Counted from the stretch's first letter, positions 21,722-33,884 are shown. The stretch: DNA of 64,000 nt from Ridgeia piscesae (GCA_025642075.2 JAODUO010000529.1:348501-412500); one strand, 5' to 3'. Numbers and translations: made by a program. Notes: generated by a model not told the origin, from the sequence alone.

Positions 21722-24700
21722 AGACACAATATATGATAAATGCAAAACTCAAACACATCATGGAATTGTCTAATATGCGGAATGCCAAATTTCAGTAGTA
21801 CCCTGTTTAATTACGACGACATTGAATATTCTGAAAACATATATCAGCACATCTCACATTCAAATGACAATTCCATTCAACTTCCATCAACACCAGCTGG
21901 GTTAGGACCCCCACTTCATACATCTTCACCTTCCAATCAGAGGAAACAGCACAGTTACACCCATATTCCCAAAACTAAAAACCACTGAGAATCGTCAACC
22001 TAAACTATCAATCACTAAAGAACAAGAAAGCTGAATTTTTATCACTCATTGAGAGTACAAAACCAGACAGAATTATTGGCACAGAATCTTGGCTTAGTCA
22101 TATAGCATATCAGATACTGAATATTTTCCTGACAAATGTAATGTTTATAGAAATGAGAGAAAGGAAGACCAGAGAGGAGGAGGAGGGATATTTGTTGTAG
22201 TGAATTCTGACCTGGTTAGTGAAGAAAAATTTGAATTCGAGACAGACTGTGAAATTATTTGGATAAAGATCTGCTTAGCTGATTGTAAACTGTTTCATAT
22301 GTGTGCCTACTATAGACCTAATGTAAATTACGAAAACAGCTTAGAAGAGTTCGAAATATCATATTACAGAGTAACACAAAACCAACACATATTCATTGGA
22401 GGAGATTTTAACTTCCCAGGATGGGATTGACATAACGAACTGTTAAAACCAAATTGCCAAAATGTATCACTTCATGAAAAATTCCGAAACATTCTTGATG
22501 ACTTTGGCCTTATACAAGTTATACATAAACCAACAAGAGGAGATAACACTGTGGACCTAATGATAACAAACAATCCTACTAACATAAACCGAACAGAGGT
22601 ACTACCAGGAATTTCAGACCATGACTGTTGCTACACAGAATTAGACATAAACCGCACGAAACATAAGCAGACACCTAGAAATATTCCCCTTTTCAATAAG
22701 GCAAACTGGGAAAATTTCAGACAACAAAATGGAAGAAATAAACAAAACTCTTCAAAATTGCTATGAACAAAACAGTGCAAATACATTATGGTGTACATTT
22801 CGGGATCTGCCTACTGGAACTATGTAAATGAGATTGTCACCTCTACTGATGATGGTACTCAAAAACCAAGTTATGCTAAGATATTTTGGACTTACATGAA
22901 ACACTGTCATACAGACCACACAGGGGTAACACCACTCAGAATAAATGGAATCCTACATTCAAACCCCAAAGCCAAAGCAGAGATACTCAATCAACAGTTT
23001 CAGTCAGTCTTTACAGATGACCAATCTCATCAAGAAACCAATCTATACAATTCAACTCTACCAGAAATGCCAGACTTAGAAATTACAGAAACTGGTGTGC
23101 TAAAACTCCTGCAAAATCTTAAACCCTATAAAGCCCGAGGACCAGATAACATCCACCCAAGAATTCTAAGAGTTAGCTGTCGAAATTGCGCCATCACTTA
23201 CCTTAATCTTTCGGAAATCATATGAAACAGGTGAAGTCCCCACAGACTGGTTAAAAGCAAATGTCTCACCTGTCTTCAAGAATGGCCAAAAATACCTCGC
23301 TTCAAATTGCAGACCCATCTCCTTGACATGTATAGCATCCAAATTAACATATCTTGGTTAGTAACATAATGAAACATGCACAGTCACACAACATTCTTTA
23401 TGACCTTCAACATGGCTTTCGATCTTCTGTGTCATGTGAGACACAACTTATTCAGTTTACACATGACCTAGTTACCAATATGCAATCTGATGCACAAACG
23501 GATGTCATAGTGATGGACTTTTCTAAAGCATTTGAGCCATGTCAAACTAATAGACAAACTCCATCACTTTGGCTTCCAACGCAAAACAAATTCCTGGGTT
23601 AAAGCGTTTTTAACCGACAGATCCCAAAGAGTAATAATAGAGAGCGAGGCCTCCTCTGAAGTCCCTGTAACATCAGGAGTCCCTCAAGGTTCTGTACTTG
23701 GTCCCTGCCTATTTCTTTTTTACATTAGCGACATTCCAGACAATATTACTTCTACAGTTAGACTCTGCTGATGACACCATAATATAGCTCTTAAGCCTAA
23801 GACAAACACAGCTGCACTCCAGGAAAATCTTAACACACTCGATAAATGGGCAAAGAAATGGATCTTGAAAAGTGCCATGTCATCCCTGTAACAAGAAATA
23901 CAACTATCATTAAAACCCAATACATGCTCCACGGACAACTACTTGAAACTGTATCACGGGCTAAATATCTTGGCATAACCATAACTTCTGACCTTCGGTG
24001 GAACGCACACATAAATAGCATCTCTTTAAAAGCAAATAAATCATTAAGCTTCCTCCGCAGAAATCTTAGTCTCGTCAATCCAAATAAAAACTCAGGCTTA
24101 CTTCACCTTTGTGAGTTTGTCAGACCTATCTTGGAACACCGCTACACAAATAAACAAACTAGAAATGATCCAAAGCCGTGCAGCTCGATATGTCTTACCT
24201 CGCCACCATAATACATCAAGTGTAACCAATATGCTCCAGACATTAGGATGGAGATCCCTATCCGACCGAAGAAATGACGTAAAACTATACATGATATTCA
24301 AAATAGCAAATGGCCTAGTGGGTATACCAGCAAATAAATATCTCATTCCTGTAAACACAGTCACTAGAAAGCAACATTCCTTGTCCTACCTTATCCCTCA
24401 CTCCAGATGTAATTACCACTTGTATTCTTGTTTCCCATGTACCATTCGACTTTGGAACTCCCTCCCTCAACATGTTGTAAATAAAATCAGCCTTGATTCC
24501 TTTAAGAGCAATATCCAGACTTTGCATTATTCCACTTTTTAGATATAACTATGTCTTTTGCACGCATTACTGTTTACATGCACTAATTATTGTTCTGATA
24601 CATTCCATTGCACCCAAAACGAAAAGAAAGATATTTCTGATTTCTTCTGTTCGCCCGCCTGTATGAGTGTATCCTCAGCATGTTGAGGCTAGGCGGTAAC

Positions 24701-24722
24701 CCGGAAGAAGAAGAAGAAGAAG
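21365..24722 (+). mobile_element. Near full-length LINE with 2A-like motif, PHD finger, EN and RT
   Basis: In order: a hydrophobic N-terminus (21365), a 2A-like motif (21593-21616), a PHD-like finger (to about 21800), an endonuclease (GTESWLS about 22080; FIGGDFNFPGWD about 22393; GISDHDC about 22608) and an RT (KPYKARGPDNIHPRILR about 23122; HGFRSSVSCE about 23410; VIVMDFSKAF about 23510; GVPQGSVLGP about 23680; ADDT about 23770). A C-terminal tail (LWNSLPQHVV) ends at 24542, with a (GAA)n-like 3' tail at 24703-24722. Several frameshifts and stops (for example 21719, 22428, 23224, 23769) inactivate it. It is of the CR1/L2-like class with an ORF1-type finger fused upstream. Confidence 0.9.
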
Positions 24723-24815
24723 GTTTTAACACCGCAGCACAGGATTCGAACCCGGGTTCTCGTAGTCGAGAGTCCGAAGCTCTACCCTTGGCCCTGAGCC
24801 CGGCTGAGGTAGTCA
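24723..24815 (-). mobile_element. tRNA-derived SINE head
   Basis: On the minus strand the segment holds an A-box-like gggctcagggccaagggtag and a B-box (gggttcgaatcc), followed by tgtgctgcggtgtt. The same head is seen in the SINEs at 42176-42485 and 44748-45085. The body is absent. It directly abuts the LINE 3' tail. It is not a functional tRNA gene: arm pairing is poor and an insertion breaks the D arm. Confidence 0.75.
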
Positions 24816-25589
24816 TGGCGCTCTACAAATATTGGACCATCCTCCACTATCCAACATTAACATTTGGCGTACACTAAAACTGCAGTGCATGTCAAACTGA
24901 CTCAACCTACCTGACGTGTTTAGCATTGTGATGTCATGTGTACTTAAACGTGGCGCGTGATCGAAAAAGAGGCTGAGAGCGCACGCAACAGGAAACGCAC
25001 GTCAACACGACAATGAATGAGGTAACAATAACTGATCCGGCAGAGGGCGCTGTAACGCAACCAGGGTCTTTGTGCCGTCTTTTACGTATTCTCGACGTAT
25101 ATAAAATGCGGAACGTTTTGTCGAACATTTTGCTGAACGCTTGTTTAAATCATCCTACAATCAGCTGTTGAACTCGCATGACTTCGAAGCCTCACCCATA
25201 GCTAAATATGGATACAGTCTGACATGTCCGTCAATGTGAAGGCATAATATGTACATTAATGTACATTTAAGCACAGTACATTGCCACATGATATGGAACG
25301 TCGACTGGAATGGTGGTCCGACGACAGGTCTGCTGGCTCGATGTTGGAACGGATGTTTAAAATCATCTACAGCTCGCCGAATGCGTCACACGAGACTGCT
25401 ACTTCACACATATCATATAACATGTTTGTCAATATGAAAGCATAATTTCTACATTAATGCACATTTACAGTCGATGGAACGTCGCGTGACGTTCGATCGA
25501 ATTCAGTGCCAAGATGGCGTTGTTTTTGCTGTACTGTGTATTGAGCACACATACGGCATGCACACACATGCAAACTATCGCTGGCTACG
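24816..25589. other. Non-coding with a two-copy direct repeat
   Basis: Segments 25205-25310 and 25405-25490 are diverged copies sharing acatgt.cgtcaatgtgaag, gcataat and tacattaatg.acattta, about 198 bp apart. No gene was recognised. Confidence 0.5.
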
Positions 25590-26640
25590 CGCCTGCACGC
25601 TTATTCCCTAATAAGTAAAGGTAGCAGGTCTGGGCCGACTGAGAGCACATCTAACGAATTCAACCTCCTTCAGGGCGATGCGGTTACTCCGCCATTGCTG
25701 TACACGACCAGGTCTTACGTCGTGTTCCGTTCTCTTGGCATCGATACTAAAATTGTTGCTTATTTTCTTACATAAATAATAACAAAATTATACAATATGA
25801 TGAATCACTATGAACCCACATGAACAATTATTATGAAAAATCTACACTGATATATGGTAAATATATACAAAAACGACACTTCCCTTATTCCCAAATAAGT
25901 ATAGTGAGCAGGTCTGGGCGGGTTTACATCGTATCAAACGAATTCAAGCCATCTATATAGTAACGATGCAATTAGTCCTCCATCTTTATACAGATCCTAT
26001 ACCACGTAGCGTTCTCTTGGACGTCTCTTTACTTAAGTTAGTACTAAGTACTGATATCAATAATAATCTTATTTAAATAAATTGATGAACCAGTATCAAC
26101 CCACATGAACAATGTTTATAACAAATGTAGACTGATGTATGTTAAATATATACCAAAATTACATCTATCGACTTCCATCTCTTTGAACGATGCGTTTATT
26201 CCTCCACCGCTGTGCACGGCTAGGTATTATGTCGTGTAGAGTTCTCGGTGTCTAACAGGTAATCAAATGAGTACTTAAGTACTTATAATTATAAATGTTT
26301 AAGATTTATAAATTTTGGTTAACCAATATAAGCCCACCTGGACAATTATAAAAAGTGTAGACTGGTATAAATATATTTTAAATGGACCCTTTCCTTAATC
26401 GCAAGAAGTTTAAAGCCAGCCTGTCTGGACCGGCTGACAGCACATCTGAAGACTTAAACCTCAGAACGATGCGGTTTTTCCTCCACCTGTAGAGTTCTCC
26501 TGGCCTCTTAATACGATAGGTATAGGTATATAAATAAATAAAATTAGTACGATATTAAATAGCGTAGCACTTTTAAATATATAAATAAATTACGTATTAG
26601 TCATAAAACCACATAATAACCGGTCTAGTGTATAATTACA
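25590..26640. repeat. Degenerate tandem array, unit about 280 bp, four copies
   Basis: Copies begin near 25598, 25880, 26160 (partial) and 26388. Shared words in order are cttattcccaaataagta, gcaggtctgggc, aacgatgcggtt, cctccaccgctgt, cgtgtagcgttctcttgg, aacccacatgaacaat and gtagactgatgta. Divergence between copies is high. A lone related segment is at 5920-5975. Confidence 0.7.
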
Positions 26641-26849
26641 TTGCAATGAGACTGATAAATGACGGTATAGGTATAATTATTATTAGTAATAACCAGTTTT
26701 GTATAGTTTAAAACTAAAATAATAATAATAATTACGTAACAATAATGCCAATAAATTAGTGTAGAATTATGTATTGATAATATTACCAAATAATCTAGTA
26801 AAACAAATTAATAATGTTCATGTCGAATTACACTAATATGCGATACGAA

Positions 26850-27062
26850 ACAAATGTGTCTTCAGTAGACGTTTGTAGCTGGTCAGATTGTCACAATCTT
26901 AATGACCGTTGGTAAATTGTTCCATAGGGACGCAGCAGCGATAGCGAACGAGCGGTCACCAGCTTTGGTACGGGTACGCTTCACTTGTAACATGTTATTG
27001 TTCGCAGAGCGCAGTGTTCTTGTCGGTTGATACGGGCACACGAGTTCACACAATGTGGTGAG
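26850..27062 (-). pseudogene. LINE RT C-terminal fragment
   Basis: The minus-strand frame reads LVCPYQPTRTLRSANN, then RTRTKAGDRSFAIAAASLWN and LPTVIK before a stop. This is the conserved R-T-L-R-S ... R-x-K-x-G-D-R-[AS]-F ... LWNxLP ending of many LINE ORF2 proteins. No upstream RT is attached. Confidence 0.8.
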
Positions 27063-27094
27063 TTATATTTATAATATATATTATATATTTAACA

Positions 27095-27185
27095 CATGCG
27101 CAATGTTGTGAGTACATTATGCATGCCTGCTAAACGGCCAGATTATATATTATAAATTCAACACATATTTATAAGATATATTTAG

Positions 27186-27256
<71 letters not shown>

Positions 27257-27316
27257 TATAAATGCAATGTGGCGAATACGTTATGCATGTCTGTTAAGCG
27301 GCCAGATTATTTAGAT
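27095..27316. repeat. Duplicated 60-bp segment flanking an (AT)n run
   Basis: The segment ending ttatgcatg.ctg.taa.cggccagattat occurs at 27100-27150 and 27265-27311. An (AT)n array at 27187-27253 lies between the two copies. Confidence 0.75.
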
Positions 27317-28639
27317 TTACGCAGCTCAATATACCCATCATTCGTCTCCCAAAAGTTTCAAAGCCGTTGGCTTTCTTGTTGAGATAGCTTAATATTGTTC
27401 ATGTGGAGCTCATTCGTGACCATTCTGTAGTTTGACTTTATGAAAGGAAGCCCTAAAGACGACATTCGTTTGGAATAGATTTAGTTGACAGACACAGTTA
27501 GAGTACCATCACTTTCATGGCAATCGGGAGAGATTTCGCAAGGCTATCCCTTTTCAGCAACTCTGTTTAGGCAGGGAAATGATATATGTATCCATCCTTA
27601 ACATCCCTGGAACAACTGTCTCTTCGCTTTTGAATATGTTCTACTGAGATGTTGAGCACAGCAGGGTCCGTATGACCCACCATCATTAACTTAATTTAAT
27701 ATAATTAAATTAAGAAACAATATCTCACATAGTACACAGGGATTGGCCAAGTGTGTTAAACTCTATTTCTTACAAACTTTGGTATCATTGAATAATTATG
27801 AAAAGACATTTCGCTTAATCAAAAACGTGTCGCCGTCCTCCCTACATAAATACATATTCTTGCTTACATGTTATGACCATTTGTAAGGCTGTAAATATTG
27901 CGATGATTCGATTTTGATGACCGTTGGCGGCCATCTTGGATTGGCCATTTTAATGCATAGAATCTTTATTTTTATCACAAGAATAGCGATTTGCTCGAAT
28001 TCCTAATACCTCATTACATCTAAAATGAGCTAGGGTTCATGTTTCTGTGTTGTTTATTGTCAAAGGTGTTGCGATCATTCGATTTATAGTGTCCGTTGGC
28101 AGCCATCTTGGATTCAGCTTCACCAAACTAAAGGTTTCGTTGGTTTCCTCTTAGGTCAAAACATATACAAAGAAAACATGGCGGCCATCTTGAATTTTAC
28201 CGCTACCAGTGAACGAAACAAAAACGAGACACAATTTTTTTGTAATCCTGTATGAAAAACTAAAATTATTTTCTACATGAGAAAGTCACATATACAATAG
28301 ATGGGAGGTAATTGCGGAGAACATACAATTCCCTGGCACGTCATAATAAAAATCACAACTTGCTCATTGTCAGAGGCCGTGGACGAGATTAAACGGAACC
28401 GTTGCCCAATAGCGGTGTGTGTGCGTGTGAGCTTGCTTGCATGATGGTATGTAAGTATTTGGATGAATGAATGAGTGGTTTGGAAAAATAGTTTTTTTCG
28501 GCAGTTTGCCTGCTTCGGGCGTGTTTGTGTAGGTACATTTGTGGGAAGGTGGGAGTGTAGCATTGTGCGTAGTATTGCTTCCGTATAACCTTGGGAGATT
28601 CTCTTAAATTATATTGGCTGGATTCAAAACTAGGTTGTA
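27317..28639. other. Non-coding, includes repeats of a ggcggccatcttgg motif
   Basis: A segment with gcgatgattcgattttgatgacc and ggcggccatcttgg (27899-27940) recurs about 170 bp later (28070-28110), and a third motif copy lies at 28180-28193. The rest, up to the EGF-gene 3' end, shows no gene. Confidence 0.5.
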
Positions 28640-28656
28640 TTATTGCTTCGACTGTT

Positions 28657-28662
28657 TTTATT
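28657..28662 (-). promoter_or_regulatory. Candidate polyadenylation signal of the EGF gene
   Basis: tttatt on the plus strand is AATAAA on the minus strand. It lies 266 bases after the stop codon at 28928, a plausible 3'UTR length. Confidence 0.35.
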
Positions 28663-28927
28663 ATATAGACATTAACGTTGGTTTGCTTTTTTGTTTTCCA
28701 TACCATGTCTGTGAAGCAAACAAAATGCCGGTGCTGGCGAAATGTAACATCAAATAACAGCAACGGTTAAAGCGCACACCTCATTGAACATTTAGAATTA
28801 AGGAGCACTATAACAGTATGCACCAGTAGCTAGTACGTTGAGACGTACATACACGTCCGCAGATGTAGGTATTGAAGCTGGCATACACATATTGACGTAT
28901 GTTATTATCAATTGTCCTTCCTTCTCT

Positions 28928-29183
28928 TTAGCCAATGCTTTTCTTCGGCGATGGCGTCGGTACTTCCTCGTGTTGTTCCGTCGGTACTTCCTCGTGTTGT
29001 TCCGTCGGTACTTCCTCGTGTTGTTCCGCCGGGACTTCCTCGTGTTGCTCCGTCGGTACTTCCTCTTGTTCTTCCGTCGGTTGTTCCTTTTCCGTATCCA
29101 AATCCTTCTCAGCATCCATGAGTACTGGCGGCATTTGCTCTTGTTCAGCAAATGTCTCATCATTTGAATCCACCGATCGCCTG
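28928..29183 (-). CDS. EGF gene terminal exon: acidic cytoplasmic tail with 8-residue repeats
   Basis: The exon completes the split Arg/Ser codon from the transmembrane exon and runs to TAA (28928-28930). It encodes a Glu-rich tail, SVDSNDETFAEQEQMPP, followed by about five units of EEVPTEQH (24-bp DNA repeat, 28955-29075), and ends SPKKSIG. The acceptor is a NAGNAG pair (tagcag at 29181-29186), so the exon could begin at 29183 or 29180, differing by one residue. No known signalling motif was recognised. Confidence 0.8.
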
Positions 29184-29458
29184 CTAGATAAACCAGTTGC
29201 GCGTATGCATATGAGGTAACTTCGTTATATTATGAGTGTCGGCGTGTGGTTGCATGCCTGCTTATGTATGTGCGTGTGCGCGGGCTCCCGTAAGCGAGTG
29301 CGTCTCCGAAAGCATACGTATACCTGTCACTGTCTGACGTTGCCTACGAGTGTCTACGTGCGTGCATGTATAAGCGCGTGGTGTACACTATTGAACGTGT
29401 GCCTGAGGGGTAACGTTGTCCTTTGATGAAATATGTAACAAAATAGAAATCCTCTTAC

Positions 29459-29558
29459 CTCAACAATACATATAAGAACGCCATAATGGGAATGATGATC
29501 AGGAACAAGAACAGTATTATGAAAACAGTCTTGTCCGTTTTGGATTGTGGGCTGTGTT
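29459..29558 (-). CDS. EGF gene transmembrane exon
   Basis: This 100-bp exon has acceptor tttttacag|AACACAG and donor TTGAG|gtaagagg. After HSPQSKTDKT it encodes one hydrophobic span of about 22 residues, VFIILFLFLIIIPIMAFLYV, then LLR. The acceptor lies right next to an (AT)n array (29568-29660). Phase 1 at the start joins the last EGF exon and phase 2 at the end joins the tail exon. Confidence 0.85.
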
Positions 29559-29564
29559 CTGTAA

Positions 29565-29567
<3 letters not shown>

Positions 29568-29618
<51 letters not shown>

Positions 29619-29622
29619 ATAT

Positions 29623-29659
<37 letters not shown>

Positions 29660-29660
29660 G
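29568..29660. repeat. (AT)n microsatellite beside a splice acceptor
   Basis: Interrupted AT array. The transmembrane exon's acceptor begins only about 8 bases away. Confidence 0.95.
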
Positions 29661-29702
29661 AGTGCATGCATACCACACTAGGGTGGCCAACAACAAATTG
29701 AA

Positions 29703-30370
29703 CTCAACAACGCATACTTGCTCAACAGATTAGGTTGTTGTTCATTATGTAGAATGTAATTTTGTTGTTACGAAATAAAATTTGATTTGATTGATTTGAT
29801 TTGAACAACTATGTTAAGATTTCAGAGAAATCCATTGAGAGGAACATACCTCTCAACGCATCCAAACTTTACCGCATAGTCATAAATTTAAGAACGTATC
29901 CATTGGACATGTGTTCAATAGTGAACGTATACATGTTTTATCCTGTGAACGTTTTGGTTGATTTAGACTCATCAGGTCCTAGAACAAATTCCACTTGACT
30001 GATCAAGCAGCAACCATGAGCATGTCTGGTAATTTCCATAAATCCAAGATGGCCACTGGTCAGATCTTAAAAATACTTTAGAACCACTTGTCTCAGAATT
30101 ATGTTTTAGGTTTATTTGGTAAGTAGAATCCATTTATGATAATAAATATTCAGTTCAAGTTCAAGATCAGATGCTGAAGGTTAGCTATAGGCCAAGTTAA
30201 CCTTTCGGTTGACAATAAATGGAAACTTTTTATGAAATTATGTTTTAGTGTGTTCATGAATATGGCCATTCTTACACAATATGACACAGTTTGTCATGAA
30301 AATGAGTATTCAGTCAAAAATTAAATTATTTCAAAAATGTAGTCACACATGTTAATCATAATGTATAGTA
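29703..30370 (+). repeat. Left arm of a large inverted repeat
   Basis: Matches in inverse complement 31580-32388 (minus the SINE inserted there). Shared words include tcaacaacgcatac, tttcagagaaatcca, gaacgttttggttgatttag, atccaagatggccactggt, ttcagttcaag and gtagtcacacat. Similarity over the arm looks like about 85% by eye. Confidence 0.85.
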
Positions 30371-30568
30371 ACATAGTAATTGAATGTGAAAGTCATTGTA
30401 GATATGTTACAAGGAATGAACTTATTTTATTAAAATCATTACTGTGACGTAACAAGAAGACGAGTATCACCCCTAATACAAATTAGCTCAATACATACCT
30501 TTTTAGTGAAAGAGATTGATTGCAGATCTTGATTAACATTTGACATTTGTAATAAGAGAAACCTACAC

Positions 30569-30570
<2 letters not shown>

Positions 30571-30619
<49 letters not shown>
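30571..30619. repeat. (AT)n microsatellite
   Basis: About 24 AT units inside the inverted-repeat spacer. Confidence 0.95.
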
Positions 30620-30623
<4 letters not shown>

Positions 30624-30739
30624 GAAGAGTAAGAACAATAAGCGGAACCTGGCGCATATGGATCTACGTTCAATGCAGGAGAGATCTTGCCAATAGAGAT
30701 ACGTGACGATGGAGCATTTTGGTAATGAGTTCACCGTGA

Positions 30740-31255
30740 TCTTCTATGTCATTGATGCGGCCAACTCTGCCAAAAACATGATCCGGGTGCTTAGCGAAGA
30801 CACAGACGTGTTTGTCCTACTGGTATGGTGGGTGTATCGGGAGGAGATGGAGTGCAAGGTGCAGATGGAGCAGTGAGATAAGACAATGTCGGGCCACCGT
30901 GTCTGCAGTAGCATGGGATGTACGCCCTCAGCAATTGCGACATAACCTCATATCCACACATCAAAGCCAAGATCAATGCGCTTAAACACTTCGCTCACTG
31001 AATGTTTCTCAGAATAATGCACTAGGGGAAGTGAGCGCGATACAGGCGGTTCTGATGGAGACGGCAAAATAATTTTTTTATCGCAAAGCCACTGGGAACA
31101 CCCATGGAGTCTGCCCAAAGTCAAAGCCCTGCCTCCAACATCAACCAACCTATTCTTGCACATTCTGCGGGCCAATCTGCAGGTCATTCTGTGGAAAGCG
31201 GCAGACCGGCAAGACCCACCTGATGAGTCAGCGGATATCACTCAGTTCTGCTAGG
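30740..31255 (+). pseudogene. Relic of the CXC/PIN-like transposon-associated protein family
   Basis: Plus-strand frames, broken by stops and frameshifts, give SEDTDVFVLL (about 30793), ALSNCDITS followed by KAKINALKHF (about 30927-30990), and ANLQVILWKAADRQDPPD (about 31165-31215). The order D-T-D block, [LF]-[TS]-x-C-D-x-T-S block and the LQV-x-x-WK-A-A-D ending is that of a large uncharacterised invertebrate family also present at 61660-63590. It sits in the spacer of the 29.7-32.4 kb inverted repeat. Confidence 0.6.
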
Positions 31256-31579
31256 GGGTATCGAGATGGAGAATGCTGAAGCTAATGATTTGGATGATAA
31301 GAGGATGAAGATGTAGAAGAAAAGCGTGGGTGGTTTTGTTGATCCCCATTATTTTTATGATGAGAGGGAATAGGGAAATGACTATTATAAAGATTATTAC
31401 GTATTATGTGCATTTATTAAGATCGCGTAGTGTAAAGTGTAAAGTGTAAAGCTATGTGTCATCTATTGTTATAGATATCATTCTTTGTAACATACCTACA
31501 ATAATGTTAACACATAATTACTTAATGCAAGAATTTTCATCAGAGAGAAATTTGAGTGTCGATATAAGTAATGATATTT

Positions 31580-32388
31580 GCACTATGCGCAATATGTAAT
31601 GTGTGACTACATGTTTCAAATAATTTGAATTATGATTGAATACTATTTTCTCATGAATAAATGTGTCAAATATTGTGAGATTCAACATTTATATTCATAA
31701 ATACATTTTTTTCTCCGCCGAGATGTCAACTTTGACCTTTATTTAACCTTCATCGTCTGATCTTGACCTTGAACTGAAAATTTATCATCAGAAATGGTTT
31801 CTACATACCCATACCCCAGTGGGGAGCGGTGGTCGCGCGGTAGAGCGCCGGACTGTCAATCGAGGTCCCTTCTGTCTGTGTCTATGCCAGGAGAGGTAAA
31901 AGATCCCACACAGGGGATAAATGTGCAACCTGTAGTGGACTCGCTAATTGTAGAGAAGGACAACTCCTGCGTTAGCCCAAGTTTGGGCTGTTTGGAGGAA
32001 ACTACCTAAGAACTAAGATACCCAAAATACCCTAAATCATAATTCTAAGAAAAGTGGTTCTACAGTATTTTTTTAAGATGTTACCAGTGGCCATCTTGGA
32101 TTTATGCAGATTACCAGAGTTGCTCTTGGTTGCCGCTTGGGCAGTCAAGTTGAATTTGTTCTAGGATCTGATGAGTCTAAATCAACCAAAACGTTCATAG
32201 GATAAAACATGTATAGGTTCACTATTGAACACATGTGACTGTCAAATGGACAAGTTCTAAAATGTATGACTATGCGATCAAGTTTGGGTGCGTTGAGGGG
32301 TCTTTTTCTCTCATTGGATTTCTCTGAAATGTTAACATGGTTGTTTTCTCACACATCTCAACGTTTTCAGCCCGTATGCGTTGTTGAT
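31580..32388 (-). repeat. Right arm of the large inverted repeat, split by a SINE
   Basis: Inverse complement of 29703-30370. The arm is continuous except for a SINE at about 31808-32030, which is missing from the left arm and therefore inserted later. Confidence 0.85.
31808..32030 (+). mobile_element. tRNA-derived SINE, family B
   Basis: Starts ggggagcggtggtcgcgcgg then tagagcgccggactg, a tRNA-like A-box. It continues with gtgtctatgccaggagaggt, aaaagatcccaca and gtagtggactc, shared with the copy at 51932-52205. The segment holding the B-box is deleted in this copy. Confidence 0.8.
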
Positions 32389-32444
32389 TTAAAAAAGGAG
32401 TTTTTCACCATGTAAAAAATATGGTCACTTATACACACACACAC

Positions 32445-32511
<67 letters not shown>

Positions 32512-32513
<2 letters not shown>

Positions 32514-32660
32514 CCCGGCTGACCAAATGTGTGATAAGTAGGAAATATATTGGCATACTCTTTTTACCTGTTTTTAAAGAGGAGATATAGTACGTTACAG
32601 TGTTTCAAAAATTATGACTCTATACAAAAAATGGTGAAGTTATGTCACATTAGGATTTAA
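32512..32660 (+). mobile_element. Truncated MITE copy, left end
   Basis: Nearly identical to 32812-32957 (a few differences in about 147 bp). Begins accccggctgaccaaatgtg and is bordered by (AT)n runs at 32451-32510 and, after an A/T-only foldback stretch, 32750-32811. Confidence 0.85.
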
Positions 32661-32749
32661 ATTTATAATTTTTTTTTTAATATTTTTAAATTTAAATTTT
32701 TTTTAAATTAAATTTTATATTTTTATTTAAAAATAAAAAAAAAAAATAA

Positions 32750-32811
<62 letters not shown>

Positions 32812-32812
<1 letters not shown>

Positions 32813-33215
32813 CCCCGGCTGACCAAATGTGTGATAAGTGGGAAATATTTGGCATACTCTTTTTACCTGTTTTTAAAGAGGAGATATAGTACGTTACAGT
32901 GTTTCAAAAATTATGACTCTATACAAAAAATGGTGAAGTTATGTCACATTAGGAATGGTAGGGGTTAAAAGTAAAACTGTTGAAAACAGCCGTTACAGTT
33001 TTGCATTTTGGGCTAGATAATCAAGATGGCTCGCACTAGATTGCTTTAAAATACACATTTTATTTTGCAAGAATAGTGTAGGATGGCTGGAAGTGTTAAA
33101 ACAGACGCTAAGAATTTATTTTCCATACAAACGTAAAAATCATGCCATCTGGCTTTAGATGGCACTCACGCCAAATGTCAAATCCCGACTTATCACTTAT
33201 TTGGTCAACCGGGGT
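32812..33215. mobile_element. MITE with 28-bp terminal inverted repeats in an AT microsatellite
   Basis: The left end, gccccggctgaccaaatgtg then tgataagt, is complementary (about four mismatches) to the right end, acttatcacttatttggtca then accggggt. It is flanked by AT dinucleotide runs, consistent with a TA target. There is no coding capacity. Confidence 0.8.
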
Positions 33216-33295
33216 CACATATATATGTATAATATATATGCATATTCACCTGTTTTCTACTCTTTGTTATGTATTACATGAATACATACACACAC

Positions 33296-33300
<5 letters not shown>

Positions 33301-33350
<50 letters not shown>

Positions 33351-33380
33351 TATGTTTATCTATAAATATATATATATATA

Positions 33381-33456
<76 letters not shown>

Positions 33457-33524
33457 GTTTCTCTGTTTCTCTCTCTCTCTTCTTCTCTCTCTCTCTCTTG
33501 TAGAGCGTTCACACATTCCCTACC

Positions 33525-33605
<81 letters not shown>

Positions 33606-33884
33606 AATACATAGTATAAGATGAGATAGAAAGACATCAGAAGAGAGAGAGAAGAAGAAGAGAGAGAGAGAAACAGAGAAACAGAGATAGAATGAGGCAG
33701 AGGGAAAAGGAGAATACAATTATCGAATACAAGTATCTGCTCTGACACGGGTGTCATGGACACACATGTCATTGCTAATTACCGTTTTACATTTGGTTAC
33801 GCATAATTGTAAAGTGAATATAAATCATGAACGATATTTGCTGAATAGTACAACTAATTATATGACCATTTCATCCATAATTGA

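Noticed and set aside
28935..29219. Plus-strand frame rich in TSSCCSVG
   Set aside because: Antisense of the receptor-tail minisatellite; the minus strand has matching splice phase, stop and plausible protein.
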